64,000 nucleotides of DNA, from positions 7,148,501 through 7,212,500 of the forward strand of contig NZ_CP088285.1 in NCBI RefSeq assembly GCF_011516645.4. The letters run 5' to 3'. Both the position numbers and the translations under genes were made by a program. Below the pieces are notes generated by a model. That model was not told where the DNA came from and did not search any database. It saw only the letters and a list, made by a program, of their open reading frames with translations. The number at the start of each line of letters is the position of its first letter. Position 1 is the stretch's first letter. The DNA is from Bradyrhizobium septentrionale (lineage in GTDB: Bacteria > Pseudomonadota > Alphaproteobacteria > Rhizobiales > Xanthobacteraceae). Of the stretch, positions 34,386 to 43,239 are shown piece by piece.

Positions 34386-34997
34386 TCAGCGAGAGAATAT
34401 CCGTGCTCCGCTCGACCATCGCGGCTTGTCTCCCACCGGGCTTGCGCCGATCTCCCATCCGACGCCTCCCCAGAGCACGTCGACGGCACCAAGCTCTCCC
34501 GCGATATCGCGGACGTAAAACACGTTCGGCTTGGCGTTGGTCTCCAGAGGGCCGCCGTTGCCGTTGGGCTGCTGCTTCAACGCGCACCAGACGTCGGCCA
34601 GTCTACTCTCGTGGCTTTGACCGAGTTTGGCGAGGATTTCCTTGTCGCTTGCGGCGGCGCTCAGCACATAGGTTTGCAACGATGCGCCGCCGGTATCGTC
34701 CTCGACCTTGTCGGTGAAGCGGCGCGCGAAGGTCGCACCCAACCAGGAGATTTTCACCGACGCGCTCGACGCGATGTCCTCCTTGAAATGTTCCCGTGCG
34801 ACGAACTTTTCAGCGCGAGGAATAGCCGAGGTCGATGACGGATCGGACGGTTCAGCTTTTGGTTGCAGGGAACATGCGACGCGATTGACGGCGACAGCCG
34901 AACCCGGTTGGCCCGGTTTTGTATCGTCTGCGGCGACGCTCAAGGCTTGTGCTGTAAGAAAGAAGGCCAACGACAGCGTGAGGCTCAACTGGCGCAT
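34386..34997 (-). CDS. secreted protein of unknown function
   Basis: 203 residues. Signal peptide MRQLSLTLSLAFFLTAQALS, cut near SVAA-DDT. The mature part has a lone Cys (RVACSLQP), a Pro/Ser-rich linker, then ISWLGATFARRFTDKVEDDT and QTYVLSAAASDKEILAKLGQ. No family recognised. Its codon use looks a little less GC-extreme than the neighbouring housekeeping genes. It begins in the leader of nothing obvious and lies 96 bp after radA's start codon on the same strand. Confidence 0.7.
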   Translation of the reverse strand: MRQLSLTLSLAFFLTAQALSVAADDTKPGQPGSAVAVNRVACSLQPKAEPSDPSSTSAIPRAEKFVAREHFKEDIASSASVKISWLGATFARRFTDKVEDDTGGASLQTYVLSAAASDKEILAKLGQSHESRLADVWCALKQQPNGNGGPLETNAKPNVFYVRDIAGELGAVDVLWGGVGWEIGASPVGDKPRWSSGARIFSR

Positions 34998-35156
34998 CTT
35001 GTTGTTGTCCCTGAATCCGCTGTGTTCGCGGAGACAAGGTAAACCGCATCTTGCAGATGTAAATTAAAGATCGGGTTTCTGGTTAAGGATAAAAAGTAAG
35101 TTCAACTACAGCGCGAATTTGAATCAAATGCGCGGCCGCCCGATCGACGGCCGCGT

Positions 35157-35444
35157 TCAAGCGCGGATATCTCGTCCCGACAGCAGCAGCGGCGAATTCT
35201 CGCGCGGCACCGAAGCCGTCGGCAAAGCCCGGCAGCATCTTGCGTGCGCGCGCAGCGGATCGGTCCAGCTCCAGCGAACGCGCCAGGACGGATTGTTCGC
35301 GTAGGCCGGAATTCGCCAGACCCAGATCGTCTCATAGACGCTGTCTCCGAAGTGCTCGACATCGGGCTTTGCTGTCGGCCAGAAGGCCGCACCGGCAACA
35401 GCGAATGTCACGGCCGCCACGCTTGTGATCATCATCTTCCGCAT
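35157..35444 (-). CDS. small secreted hypothetical protein
   Basis: 95 residues from ATG at 35444 (MRKMMITSVAAVTFAVAGAA), a good signal peptide with cleavage near AGAA. The following PDVEHFGDSVYETIWVWRIP is plausible mature sequence, but the C-terminal third (Arg/Ala-rich) looks out of frame, so a frameshift or a non-homologous tail is possible. No known family. Confidence 0.45.
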   Translation of the reverse strand: MRKMMITSVAAVTFAVAGAAFWPTAKPDVEHFGDSVYETIWVWRIPAYANNPSWRVRWSWTDPLRAHARCCRALPTASVPRENSPLLLSGRDIRA

Positions 35445-35798
35445 CGCACGTCTGCCTTTCCCGCCAGTCGTGGGTTCTGACAACCCGCTATTCCCAATGC
35501 TTCGACTTGCGGTCCCGAATCCGTAAGGCCGACATCAGGTGCTGAGGTGCGCGCTCGATTGCGCACCATGTGACTCTCGGGATTCGCATCCGGGTCGTCG
35601 ATCAACCCCGTGATGCCTGCTGGAGCAAAGTTCTTGTCCGCAATCGGTCGAGTGCAGGTAATGAAGCTGTCATAAACGCAGTGGCTGGATGTCGGCAATC
35701 CGGATAACAACGGAAGGTGAGCGCTCAACTAGGCTCTTTCGGAGTACACAAACTTCCGACGCGCAAAACCCCCGTAGAATTACGACATACCCGCGAGC
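35445..35798. other. intergenic region without a supported gene
   Basis: About 350 bp between two leftward genes. The composition is AT-richer than the surroundings and the short reading frames show no signal, domain or ribosome-binding site that I can support. Probably degenerate or acquired DNA. Confidence 0.45.
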
Positions 35799-36524
35799 CT
35801 ACGACGCGATTGCAGACCACAGCAGCGACACGCCCGCCGCCAGCATGATACCGTCCATGATCAGACGAAACGCGTCGGGCTTGAGATGCAGCACGAAGCG
35901 TTTTGCGATGAAGGCACCGGACATCAGCGATGCCCCGGCAATCAGGCCCTTGAATGCGATATCAGGCGTCAGCGCGCCGAAGCGCTCGAACGTCACCGAC
36001 TTGCTGACATAGAGCCCGAGCGAGCTGGCCGCTTCGGTGGCGAGGAACGCGCCCTTGCTGAGGCCGTAAAACAAGAACAGCGGCACGCTGAGCGGGCCGG
36101 TCGAGACCACGACGCCGGTGAGATAGCCGATCACGGCGCCGCCGATGGCGAGATGCCAGAGATTGGCCTTCAGCTCGTGCCGCGCCAGCCAGTGCCGCAC
36201 CGGCACCATCGCGATCAGGAACACGCCGATCGCGATATCGACCGCATGCGAGGGCAAAGCGAGCAGCGTCCGCGCGCCGAGCGCTGCGGCCGGAATGCCG
36301 GTGATCGAATAGGCCGCGCAGGCGCGCCAGTCGACCTCGCGCCACCAGGCCAGGATGCGCGACAGATTGGCTATCACGGCGGCAACCGCCATGATCGGCA
36401 CCGCCTGCTTCGGCCCGTATTGATAGACCAGCACCGGCATCAGCATGATCGACGAGCCGGTGCCGACGATGCCGGAAATGGTGCCGGCGACCAGGCCGAC
36501 GATGAGGACGAAGAGGAAGCCCAC
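35799..36524 (-). CDS. TSUP (TauE/SafE-like) membrane permease
   Basis: About 241 residues from GTG at 36524, with CGGAGCG upstream; the frame stays open to 36632. Seven or eight hydrophobic segments in two halves. The N-terminal GLVAGTISGIVGTGSSIMLMP carries the TSUP motif, and the second half repeats it loosely around GGAVIGYLTGVVVSTGPLSV. Members move sulfonates, sulfite or other anions; substrate here unknown. Confidence 0.85.
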   Translation of the reverse strand: MGFLFVLIVGLVAGTISGIVGTGSSIMLMPVLVYQYGPKQAVPIMAVAAVIANLSRILAWWREVDWRACAAYSITGIPAAALGARTLLALPSHAVDIAIGVFLIAMVPVRHWLARHELKANLWHLAIGGAVIGYLTGVVVSTGPLSVPLFLFYGLSKGAFLATEAASSLGLYVSKSVTFERFGALTPDIAFKGLIAGASLMSGAFIAKRFVLHLKPDAFRLIMDGIMLAAGVSLLWSAIAS

Positions 36525-36654
36525 CTGCGCGCTCCGGGATCTGATTCCGAGCCGCGCTGGATGCGCGTCTCGGGATCGGAAGCTCACTGTGACCTGATGG
36601 TTCGAGACGGCGCAAGGGCGCTCCTGAACCACGAATATGCGATCGTGAGGCGCG

Positions 36655-37095
36655 TCAGTACTTCGCGACGACCGGGCCGCCGAACCGGTAGTTGACGCGC
36701 ACCGTCACCATGTCGACGTCCTGGCGGATGCGTTCGTCATGGTTGAGCGCGGCGATGAAAACCGGATCGTAGGTCATGCGGACATTGTTGGTGCCCATGA
36801 ACAGATGGTCGTATACGACCGCCAGCGCCGCCCCAGCGCGTCTCGTCGCTGCGATCGGCGATGAATCCGACCGGCACGCCGGGTCCAAATGCCGGCGTGA
36901 TGAAGCTCTCGTAGCGATCGCGCACGACGGCCGCGCCGCCCTTCGCGTACAGCAGGAAGGAATTCCAGGAATAGCCGATCTGCCCGGTGAACAGGCCGAT
37001 GGCATCGATCTTCGAGCGGTTGGCGAAGCCCGCGAACAGCGGGACGACGGACGGATTCGAGCCGGAGAGGTCGGCCCAATTGCCCTTATGCGAGG
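36655..37095 (-). pseudogene. decayed Bradyrhizobium-type outer-membrane beta-barrel protein
   Basis: One frame (toward 37095) reads VDAI-like KIDAIGLFTGQIGYSWNSFL then RYESFITPAFG and ends DETRWGG; a different frame then continues AVVYDHLFMGTNNVRMTYDP to the normal end VRVNYRFGGPVVAKY. Intact family members have about 10-15 residues between WGG and YDHLF, missing here, so a small deletion with frame change occurred near 36815-36840. The signal peptide and first strands are absent, replaced by repeat DNA. Not translatable as one protein. Confidence 0.75.
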
Positions 37096-37129
37096 GCGGT
37101 GACAAGCAAGCCCAGTCTCGCCGGGGAGC

Positions 37130-37300
37130 ACGAAGTAAGCCGTAAAACCATCGCGCAGGGAAAGCCGGGTTGTTTCCGGTTACACCTGTGGTCCTACCTC
37201 CGGTGCTTTTTTTGCACCGGACCCATGGGTGCAATCGGCACCCGGCTTTCCCTGCGCCCTCTGTGTGAAGAGAGGGCGGAACGAAATGCAAAGCTCGGGC
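37130..37300. repeat. interspersed repeat with poly-T-loop hairpin
   Basis: Contains CCGGTGC-TTTTTTT-GCACCGG (37200-37220) directly followed by a GGGTGC...GCACCC hairpin, and the segment CCCTGCGCCCTCTGTGTGAA read in Bradyrhizobium genomes as spurious 'HTEGAGKAGC' peptides. Borders approximate. It abuts the broken porin gene and likely marks the rearrangement point. Confidence 0.6.
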
Positions 37301-37330
37301 GAAACGTGCCGCGAGAAGACAAGCGCATAT

Positions 37331-37440
37331 CCCGTCATCCTGAGGTGCAAGCGGAGCGAGCCTCGAAGGATGCACGGCCCGGCTGGTGGCCGTCGATCCT
37401 TCGAGGGCCGCTGAAGAAGCGGCCACCTCAGGATGACGGG
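37331..37440. repeat. 110-bp inverted-ended repeat (CCTCGAAGGATG type)
   Basis: Perfect 17-bp inverted ends CCCGTCATCCTGAGGTG (37331-37347) and CACCTCAGGATGACGGG (37424-37440), with an inner pair CCTCGAAGGAT / ATCCTTCGAGG. Such elements are dispersed in Bradyrhizobium and often sit between genes. Non-coding, no transposase; possibly mobilised in trans. Confidence 0.85.
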
Positions 37441-37508
37441 AGCGAATAGCGACGCGTGTTGCTTTCGCAGGGACGACAGCGAGAGTGGGACGCAGAGCAC
37501 GCCATCCA

Positions 37509-38279
37509 TCACTTCAACACCACCCACGCCGGCGCATGATCGCTCGCGCCGTCCTCGCCGCGGATGTCGCGGTCGATGCCGGCTTTCGACAGCCGCGGCG
37601 CCACTTGGGGGCTGAGCAGGAGATGATCGAGCCGGAGGCCGGCATCGCGCGGCCAGCGGTTGCGCTTGTAGTCCCAGAAGGTGAACATCTGACGATCCGG
37701 ATGCAGCGTGCGGATCGCATCGCACCAGCCCTGATCGACCAGCGCCTTGAACGCGGCGCGGCTCTTCGGCTGGATCAGCGCGTCCTTGTCCCAGGAGCGG
37801 GTCGGATAGATGTCGAAAGTATCAGGCGCCACGTTGTAGTCGCCGGCGAGCACCACCGGGACATCCTGCTTGAGCAGCTTCGCGGCATGGGCGCGCAGCC
37901 GCTTGAACCAGGCGAGTTTGTAATCGAATTTCGGTCCGGGCTGCGGATTGCCGTTCGGCAGATAGAGGCTGGTCACGACGATGCCGCGCACCGCGGCCTC
38001 GATATAGCGCGCCTCGTGATCGCCGGCGTCGCCGGGCAGGGCGGTGCGGATCAAGACCGGCTCGGCCTTGCGCGCGAGGATGGCAACGCCGTTCCAGGTC
38101 TTCTGTCCCTGCCACACCGCGCCGTAGCCGGCCTTCTCGATCGCCGCAGCCGGAAACTCGGCGTCGGACGCCTTGAGCTCCTGCAGGCTGACGACATCGG
38201 GCTTCGCCGACTTCAGCCAGCGCAACAGGTTCGGCAGGCGGCGATTGATGTTGTTGATGTTGAAGGTCGCGATCTTCAT
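37509..38279 (-). CDS. xthA: exodeoxyribonuclease III
   Basis: 256 residues from ATG at 38279 (MKIATFNINNINRRL). AP endonuclease/3' exonuclease of the EEP fold: SLQELKASD carries the metal-binding Glu, AGDYNVAPD the Asp/Asn pair, and GASDHAPAW the catalytic His near the end. GLRLDHLLLS is the Asp-His strand motif. Acts in base excision repair. Confidence 0.94.
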   Translation of the reverse strand: MKIATFNINNINRRLPNLLRWLKSAKPDVVSLQELKASDAEFPAAAIEKAGYGAVWQGQKTWNGVAILARKAEPVLIRTALPGDAGDHEARYIEAAVRGIVVTSLYLPNGNPQPGPKFDYKLAWFKRLRAHAAKLLKQDVPVVLAGDYNVAPDTFDIYPTRSWDKDALIQPKSRAAFKALVDQGWCDAIRTLHPDRQMFTFWDYKRNRWPRDAGLRLDHLLLSPQVAPRLSKAGIDRDIRGEDGASDHAPAWVVLK

Positions 38280-38309
38280 GCGCACCGGCAATCGCGACGA
38301 TTCATTGCG

Positions 38310-39641
38310 TCAGGCGGATGGCGGGGTTGGTTCGGCGGGCAGCGGTGGCGGCGCAGCTGGTGCCGCTGTCGGCAAGGCCGGAGGCGCCACGGGCGTGGCG
38401 GGTGCAGCGGTCTCGCTCTTCTCGGCGGCGGCTGGCTCGCTCTTCTCTGCTGTGGCGTCACTTCGCGCGGCGACGGCGTCGCCGCCCTTGTAGATGCGCA
38501 CGAAGCGGCGGCCGAGGCTGGTCAGCACCTCATAGCCGATGGTGCCGAAATGATGCGCGACTTCGTCGACCGTGATGCCTTCGCCGATCAGCGTCACCAT
38601 GTGACCGCGCCGCACGGCATTCTTGTCGAGGTCGGTGACGTCGACCGCGATCAGGTCCATCGAGACGCGGCCGGCGATCGGGCAGCGCTTGCCGGCGACC
38701 ACGACCTCGGCGCCGCGGGTGCCGTCATTGGCGCTGGCGGCGCGGAAATAGCCGTCGGCATAGCCGGCGGAGACGATCGCAAGCCGGGTCGGCCGGCGTG
38801 CCGTCCAGGTGCCGCCATAGCCGACGGTCTCGCCACGATCGATGTTGCGGATCTGGACGATGCGTGCCTTGAGATCGACCACAGGCTGCATCGGGTTGTC
38901 GGCCTCCGGCGTCGGGTTGACGCCATAGAGCGCGCAGCCCGGCCGCACCATCTCGAACTGGAACGGGGCGCCGAGGAACACGCCGGAGGAGTTGGCGAGC
39001 GACGCCGGCACGCCGGCGAACAGGCTCGCGATTTCGCGGAAGCTCGCAAGCTGCCTGGCGTTGGCGGGACTGTTGAGCAGTTCGGCGGAGGCGAGGTGGC
39101 TCATCACCAGCGTGATGCCGTGGTCGCCGGCATTGATCCGCGGGATGATGCCCTGGGCCTCGCTGACGGTGAGCCCGAGCCGGTTCATGCCGGTGTCGAT
39201 ATGGATGGCGGCGCCGCCGGACCAGCCGGAGCGGCGGCAGAACACGTCCCATTCGGCGAGCTCGTTGAGATCGCCGATCACCGGCTTGCAATCGATCCTG
39301 GCGTAAGCATCGCCGGTGTTCTGGAAGAAGCCGCCCAGCGAATACACCGTGGCCTCGGGAACGGCCGCGCGCACCACGGCGGCCTCCTCGACGGTGGCGA
39401 CGAAGAAGGTCTTGCAGCCGGCCTTGGCCAGCGCCCGCGAAACCTGCTCGGCGCCGCAGCCATAGGCGTTGGCCTTGACCACCGCGGCACATTCCGCCGG
39501 GACTGCGGTCTTTTCGAGCTTGCGCCAGTTGGCGATGATGGCGTCGAGGTCGACAGTGAGGATACCGTTGGCGGTCGGATGGGTCGCCAGCAAACTGGCT
39601 TCGGGCGTCAGCTGCGATTTCGCGTCGGTCACGATGTTCAT
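38310..39641 (-). CDS. alr: alanine racemase with Ala/Pro-rich C-terminal tail
   Basis: 443 residues. PLP enzyme making D-alanine for peptidoglycan. The PLP Lys is in VVKANAYGCG; GETVGYGGTW holds the second catalytic Tyr; GYADGYFR and RVSMDLIAVDVTD follow. The catalytic enzyme ends near RFVRIYKGGDAVA; about 60 further residues are low-complexity (Ala, Pro, Glu, Ser), not part of the normal 360-380 residue enzyme. It is 110 bp from the dnaB stop and 30 bp from xthA, all on the minus strand. Confidence 0.94.
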   Translation of the reverse strand: MNIVTDAKSQLTPEASLLATHPTANGILTVDLDAIIANWRKLEKTAVPAECAAVVKANAYGCGAEQVSRALAKAGCKTFFVATVEEAAVVRAAVPEATVYSLGGFFQNTGDAYARIDCKPVIGDLNELAEWDVFCRRSGWSGGAAIHIDTGMNRLGLTVSEAQGIIPRINAGDHGITLVMSHLASAELLNSPANARQLASFREIASLFAGVPASLANSSGVFLGAPFQFEMVRPGCALYGVNPTPEADNPMQPVVDLKARIVQIRNIDRGETVGYGGTWTARRPTRLAIVSAGYADGYFRAASANDGTRGAEVVVAGKRCPIAGRVSMDLIAVDVTDLDKNAVRRGHMVTLIGEGITVDEVAHHFGTIGYEVLTSLGRRFVRIYKGGDAVAARSDATAEKSEPAAAEKSETAAPATPVAPPALPTAAPAAPPPLPAEPTPPSA

Positions 39642-39689
39642 GGCGCAGTTGTACGCGCGGCCCTAGCGGCGTTCAACTGTGCCCCTCCA

Positions 39690-41195
39690 CTAGTAAGAAG
39701 GGCGATCCGGAACCTGGCCGTCGGGTGCGAGGTCGCCGAACCGAGTCACGCTGGCCTCGAAGTGCAGGTCGACCGTGCCGGTCGGGCCGTGGCGCTGCTT
39801 GCCGATGATGACTTCGGCCTTGCCATGGGCGAGGTCCATGTCCATCTGCCACTTCTCGTATTCCGGCGTACCCGCGCGCGGCTCCTTGTTGGCGAGGTAA
39901 TATTCCTCGCGATACACGAAGATCACGACGTCGGCGTCCTGCTCGATCGAACCGGACTCACGCAGGTCGGAGAGCTGCGGCCGCTTGTCTTCGCGGTTTT
40001 CGACCTGACGCGACAGCTGCGACAGCGCGATGATCGGGACGTTCAACTCCTTGGCCAGCGCCTTCAAATTGGTGGTGATCTCGGTGATTTCCTGTACGCG
40101 GTTGTCGTTGCCCTTCTTGCCCGAGCCCTGCAACAGCTGGATGTAGTCGATCACGATCAGGTCGAGACCCTTCTGCCGCTTGAGCCGCCGCGCCCGCGCG
40201 GTGAGCTGCGAGATCGAGAGGCCGCCGGTTTCGTCGACGTAGAACGGCAGCGATTGCAACTCGATCGAGCAGTCGCGGATCTTCTCGAAATCGAGCTCGG
40301 AGATGCCGCCGCGGCGGATCGAGCTCGATGGGATGCCGGAGCGTTCGGCGAGAATACGGGTGGCGAGCTGCTCGCCGCTCATTTCGCAGGAGAAGAAGCC
40401 GACCGCGCCGCCGTTGATCGCCTTGGTGGTACCGTCCGCCTGCACCTCACCCTCATAGGCCCTGGCGACATTGTAGGCGATGTTGGTGGCAAGCGATGTC
40501 TTGCCCATGCCGGGACGGCCGGCAAGGATGATGAGGTCGGAGGATTGCAAGCCGCCCATCTTGGCGTCGAGGTCGCGCAGGCCGGTCGAGATGCCGGACA
40601 ATTTGCCGTCGCGCTGAAACGCCTTCGCCGCCATGTCGACGGCGACAGTGAGTGCCTGCGCGAAGCGCTGGAAGCCGCCATCGTAGCGGCCGGTTTCGGC
40701 GAGGCTGTAGAGCTGCCGCTCGGCATCCTCGATCTGCGCGCGCGGGGCAAAGTCGACCGGCGCGTCGAACGCGACGTTGACGATGTCCTCGCCGATCCGG
40801 ATCAGGTCGCGACGCAGGCTGAGATCATAGACGGTACGTCCGTAATCCTGCGCGTTGATGATGGTGGTCGCTTCGGCAGCGAGCCGCGCCAGGTATTGGC
40901 TGATCGTCATGCCGCCGATGTCGGTATCGGCCGGCAGGAACGTCTTCAGGGTCACGGGGGTCGCGACCTTGCCCATCCGGATCAGGGAACTGGCGGTCTC
41001 GTAGATCGTCTGATGCAGCGGCTCGAAGAAATGCTTCGGCTCCAGGAAGTCGGAGACGCGGTAGAACGCGTCATTGTTGACCAGGATCGCGCCCAGAAGA
41101 CTCTGTTCCGCTTCGATGTTGTGCGGCGCACTCCGATAGGTCGGGGACGCGGCGTCGGGCGCGAGCTTGTGGACGTTCGAATCAATCAAGGCCAT
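39690..41195 (-). CDS. dnaB: replicative DNA helicase DnaB
   Basis: 501 residues from ATG at 41195; TTG at 41201 would add two residues. The N-terminal DnaG-binding domain begins PHNIEAEQSLLGAILVNNDA. The RecA-like helicase domain has Walker A GRPGMGKTS, FFSCEMSGEQL, LIVIDYIQLL and SQLSRQVENREDKRPQLSDL. ATP-driven hexamer that unwinds DNA at forks. A perfect 10-bp inverted repeat lies about 110 bp upstream. Confidence 0.96.
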   Translation of the reverse strand: MALIDSNVHKLAPDAASPTYRSAPHNIEAEQSLLGAILVNNDAFYRVSDFLEPKHFFEPLHQTIYETASSLIRMGKVATPVTLKTFLPADTDIGGMTISQYLARLAAEATTIINAQDYGRTVYDLSLRRDLIRIGEDIVNVAFDAPVDFAPRAQIEDAERQLYSLAETGRYDGGFQRFAQALTVAVDMAAKAFQRDGKLSGISTGLRDLDAKMGGLQSSDLIILAGRPGMGKTSLATNIAYNVARAYEGEVQADGTTKAINGGAVGFFSCEMSGEQLATRILAERSGIPSSSIRRGGISELDFEKIRDCSIELQSLPFYVDETGGLSISQLTARARRLKRQKGLDLIVIDYIQLLQGSGKKGNDNRVQEITEITTNLKALAKELNVPIIALSQLSRQVENREDKRPQLSDLRESGSIEQDADVVIFVYREEYYLANKEPRAGTPEYEKWQMDMDLAHGKAEVIIGKQRHGPTGTVDLHFEASVTRFGDLAPDGQVPDRPSY

Positions 41196-41302
41196 GGACA
41201 AGCTTATTCTTCTGATTTCGTCGTTACTGCGATTTTCGGATGCGGGGCGGCGATCAAGCGCCAGCCCGGCACGAAGCGAAAGGACGGATGTGCCTTATGC
41301 AC

Positions 41303-41328
41303 GATTCACACAACGCGATGTGTGAATC
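41303..41328. promoter_or_regulatory. perfect inverted repeat upstream of dnaB
   Basis: GATTCACACA (41303-41312) and TGTGTGAATC (41319-41328) are exact reverse complements with a 6-bp spacer ACGCGA. It lies in the 290-bp gap between the dnaB start and the next leftward small gene. No T-run follows on either strand, so an operator or an mRNA leader hairpin is more likely than a terminator. Confidence 0.55.
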
Positions 41329-41487
41329 CGCCACGGCCGGATGCATTCCGCTTGACGGGGTTTTGCCCGAAACCGGGGGGGAGCGCGGCCGATCAGGGAT
41401 GTCGTTGGTAAAAATTCGACGCGGCCTGAACCTTTTGCCGGGCTGCCGCGCCCAATCCGAAGCGAAGTCGCTGCTGGCCCCGGTTCC

Positions 41488-41610
41488 TCAGACCAGAATG
41501 AGGAAAGCCAGTGCGATCAAGGCGGCCGCCACGCCGGTTGCGATCAGCGCGTAGTCGGTCACGAGGTCGCGCTGCGGGTCCAACATCGTCTGGTGCGTTT
41601 CTCGGGTCAT
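41488..41610 (-). CDS. putative tiny membrane protein
   Basis: 40 residues from ATG at 41610: a hydrophilic start (MTRETHQTMLDPQRDLVTD) then one membrane helix YALIATGVAAALIALAFLIL. It resembles Flp-type pilin helices in flavour but lacks the processing Gly and is shorter. The ribosome-binding site is weak (GGTCCGGA directly before ATG). Codon use and the clean hydrophobic stretch favour a real gene; function unknown. Confidence 0.45.
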   Translation of the reverse strand: MTRETHQTMLDPQRDLVTDYALIATGVAAALIALAFLILV

Positions 41611-41743
41611 TCCGGACCACTACGACAGACCGGAACGGACTTCTGTGAAGCAGATCACACCTGGCGCACTTTCTTTGCGTCAGGATCGCGGGAACGACCC
41701 GGCGGATTCCGGGTTGTATTCGCTCAGGGAAGATACGGGGTCC

Positions 41744-41965
41744 ATGGCTCACGAGTTTCAGACAGCGCGATTCCAGATCGGCCGGGCAGGTGGCACGGAC
41801 CGCCGCTGGCTGGCGGCGCTTGTCGAGGCCATGGAGCAGGCGGCGCGTCCGGAGGTCCGGAGTGTTCCCTGCGATGCCAGTCTGATCGCGGCCGCTGCCG
41901 CCCATCTGGCGCGTCCGGCCCCGACCTTCGCCCATTGCGGCTCGGCCTACAGCCTGCGCAACTAG
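41744..41965 (+). CDS. small hypothetical protein
   Basis: 73 residues from ATG at 41744, with ACGGGG upstream. Reads AHEFQTARFQIGRAGGTDRR, a helix WLAALVEAMEQAARPEVRS, and ends THAHCG-like FAHCGSAYSLRN with two Cys. No signal peptide and no family recognised. Convergent with the CFA synthase gene, 20 bp apart. Confidence 0.45.
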   Translation: MAHEFQTARFQIGRAGGTDRRWLAALVEAMEQAARPEVRSVPCDASLIAAAAAHLARPAPTFAHCGSAYSLRN

Positions 41966-41985
41966 CAGATAGCGTTCCTTCAGAC

Positions 41986-43239
41986 TTATTCGCCGGCGAG
42001 TTGCAGCCGGGGCTTGGCGGCGCCGGCTTCCCTAAGCCGCAGCCGGGCTTCCTCATGCCCGATATAGTCGCGGGTCATCGGGACCACGCCCTGACGCTTG
42101 GTCAGCTGCAGCTGGAAGTTCATCATGTTCTGCACCCGGAACGACATCTCCGAGGCCGCCAGATAGAATTCCCACATCCGGGCGAAGGTCTCGTCGTACA
42201 GCCGCACCGCCTCCTCGCGGCGCGCCATGAAGCGCTCACGCCACGCCTTCAGCGTCTCGGCGTAGTGCAGGCGCAGGATCTCCATGTCGCAGATCAGCAG
42301 GCCGGCCTTCTCGATGGCCGGCATGACCTCGGACAGCGCTGGAATGTAGCCGCCGGGGAAGATGTATTTGCGGATCCAGGGGCTGGTGACATCGGGCCCG
42401 GTCGAGCGGCCGATCGAATGCAGCATCATCACGCCGTCGTCGCTCAAGAGTTCGGCGCACCGCTTGAAGAAGGTTTCATAGTAGGTGACCCCCACATGCT
42501 CGAACATGCCGACCGAGACGATGCGGTCGAACGGGCCGGGGATGTCGCGGTAGTCCTCGAGCAGGAAACGCGCCGAATTCGACAGGTTCCGCTCCGCCGC
42601 CCGGGCGTTCGAAATCTGCAGCTGCTCGGTCGACAGCGTGACGCCGGTGACGTCGGCGCCGCTCATCTCGGCGAGATAGAGCCCAAGCCCACCCCAGCCG
42701 GAGCCGATGTCGAGGATGCGGTCACCGGGCCTGATCAGGAGTTTTGCGGCGAGGTGGCGCTTCTTGGCGAGCTGGGCATCGTCCAGCGTCGCGTCCGGAG
42801 TCTCGAAATAGGCGCAGCTGTATTGCTTGTCCGCGTCAAGGAACAGGGAATAGAGGCGGCCGTCGAGATCGTAATGGCTGGCAACATTGCTCCTGGAGCG
42901 GCCGCGCACATTGATCTGCTGGGCCCGCCGTCCAAGGAAACGCACCCAGGCCTGCAGCCTGGCAAAGTTCGGCAGCATCGCCGCCTGGCCCATCAGGACA
43001 GACAGCACCTCGGCGATGGTGCCTTGTTCCACCACGAACGTACCGTCCATGAAGGCTTCGCCGAGATAGAGCTCGGGATCGACCAGGACGCGCACTTCAG
43101 CCGCCCGGGTCATGAAGCGCGCGGCAACCGGGACGCCGGTGCCGTCACCGCAGATGAATTGAGCGCCGCTCGCGGTCGTGAACGTGATCGAGCCGCGGCG
43201 GATGAAGCGCCCGAAGAAGAATCGCAACAATCGGTCCAT
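41986..43239 (-). CDS. cfa: cyclopropane-fatty-acyl-phospholipid synthase
   Basis: 417 residues from ATG at 43239 (MDRLLRFFFGRFI). SAM-dependent addition of a methylene group to unsaturated phospholipid acyl chains. Motifs: NVASHYDLDGRLYSLFLDAD, QYSCAYF, RILDIGSGWGGLGLYLA (SAM site), GMFEHVG, and RKYIFPGGYIPAL. Present in many rhizobia where cyclopropane lipids rise in stationary or stress phase. Upstream ribosome-binding site is weak. Confidence 0.94.
   Translation of the reverse strand: MDRLLRFFFGRFIRRGSITFTTASGAQFICGDGTGVPVAARFMTRAAEVRVLVDPELYLGEAFMDGTFVVEQGTIAEVLSVLMGQAAMLPNFARLQAWVRFLGRRAQQINVRGRSRSNVASHYDLDGRLYSLFLDADKQYSCAYFETPDATLDDAQLAKKRHLAAKLLIRPGDRILDIGSGWGGLGLYLAEMSGADVTGVTLSTEQLQISNARAAERNLSNSARFLLEDYRDIPGPFDRIVSVGMFEHVGVTYYETFFKRCAELLSDDGVMMLHSIGRSTGPDVTSPWIRKYIFPGGYIPALSEVMPAIEKAGLLICDMEILRLHYAETLKAWRERFMARREEAVRLYDETFARMWEFYLAASEMSFRVQNMMNFQLQLTKRQGVVPMTRDYIGHEEARLRLREAGAAKPRLQLAGE

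Noticed and set aside
35432..35728. 98-codon minus-strand frame in the 35.4-35.8 kb gap
   Set aside because: No ribosome-binding site, signal, domain or convincing codon pattern.
36815..36840. Frame change in the porin gene as a sequencing error
   Set aside because: About 10-15 expected residues are also missing and the 5' part is gone, so a single-base error cannot explain it.
37331..37440. Insertion sequence end or MITE with target duplication
   Set aside because: Inverted ends are perfect but no flanking direct repeat or transposase is visible, so it is listed as a repeat only.
37485..41411. Very long open frame on the plus strand opposite xthA, alr and dnaB
   Set aside because: It is the antisense shadow of three well-recognised genes; the GC-rich third codon positions suppress stops, and the product (Arg/Asp/His-rich) has no family features.
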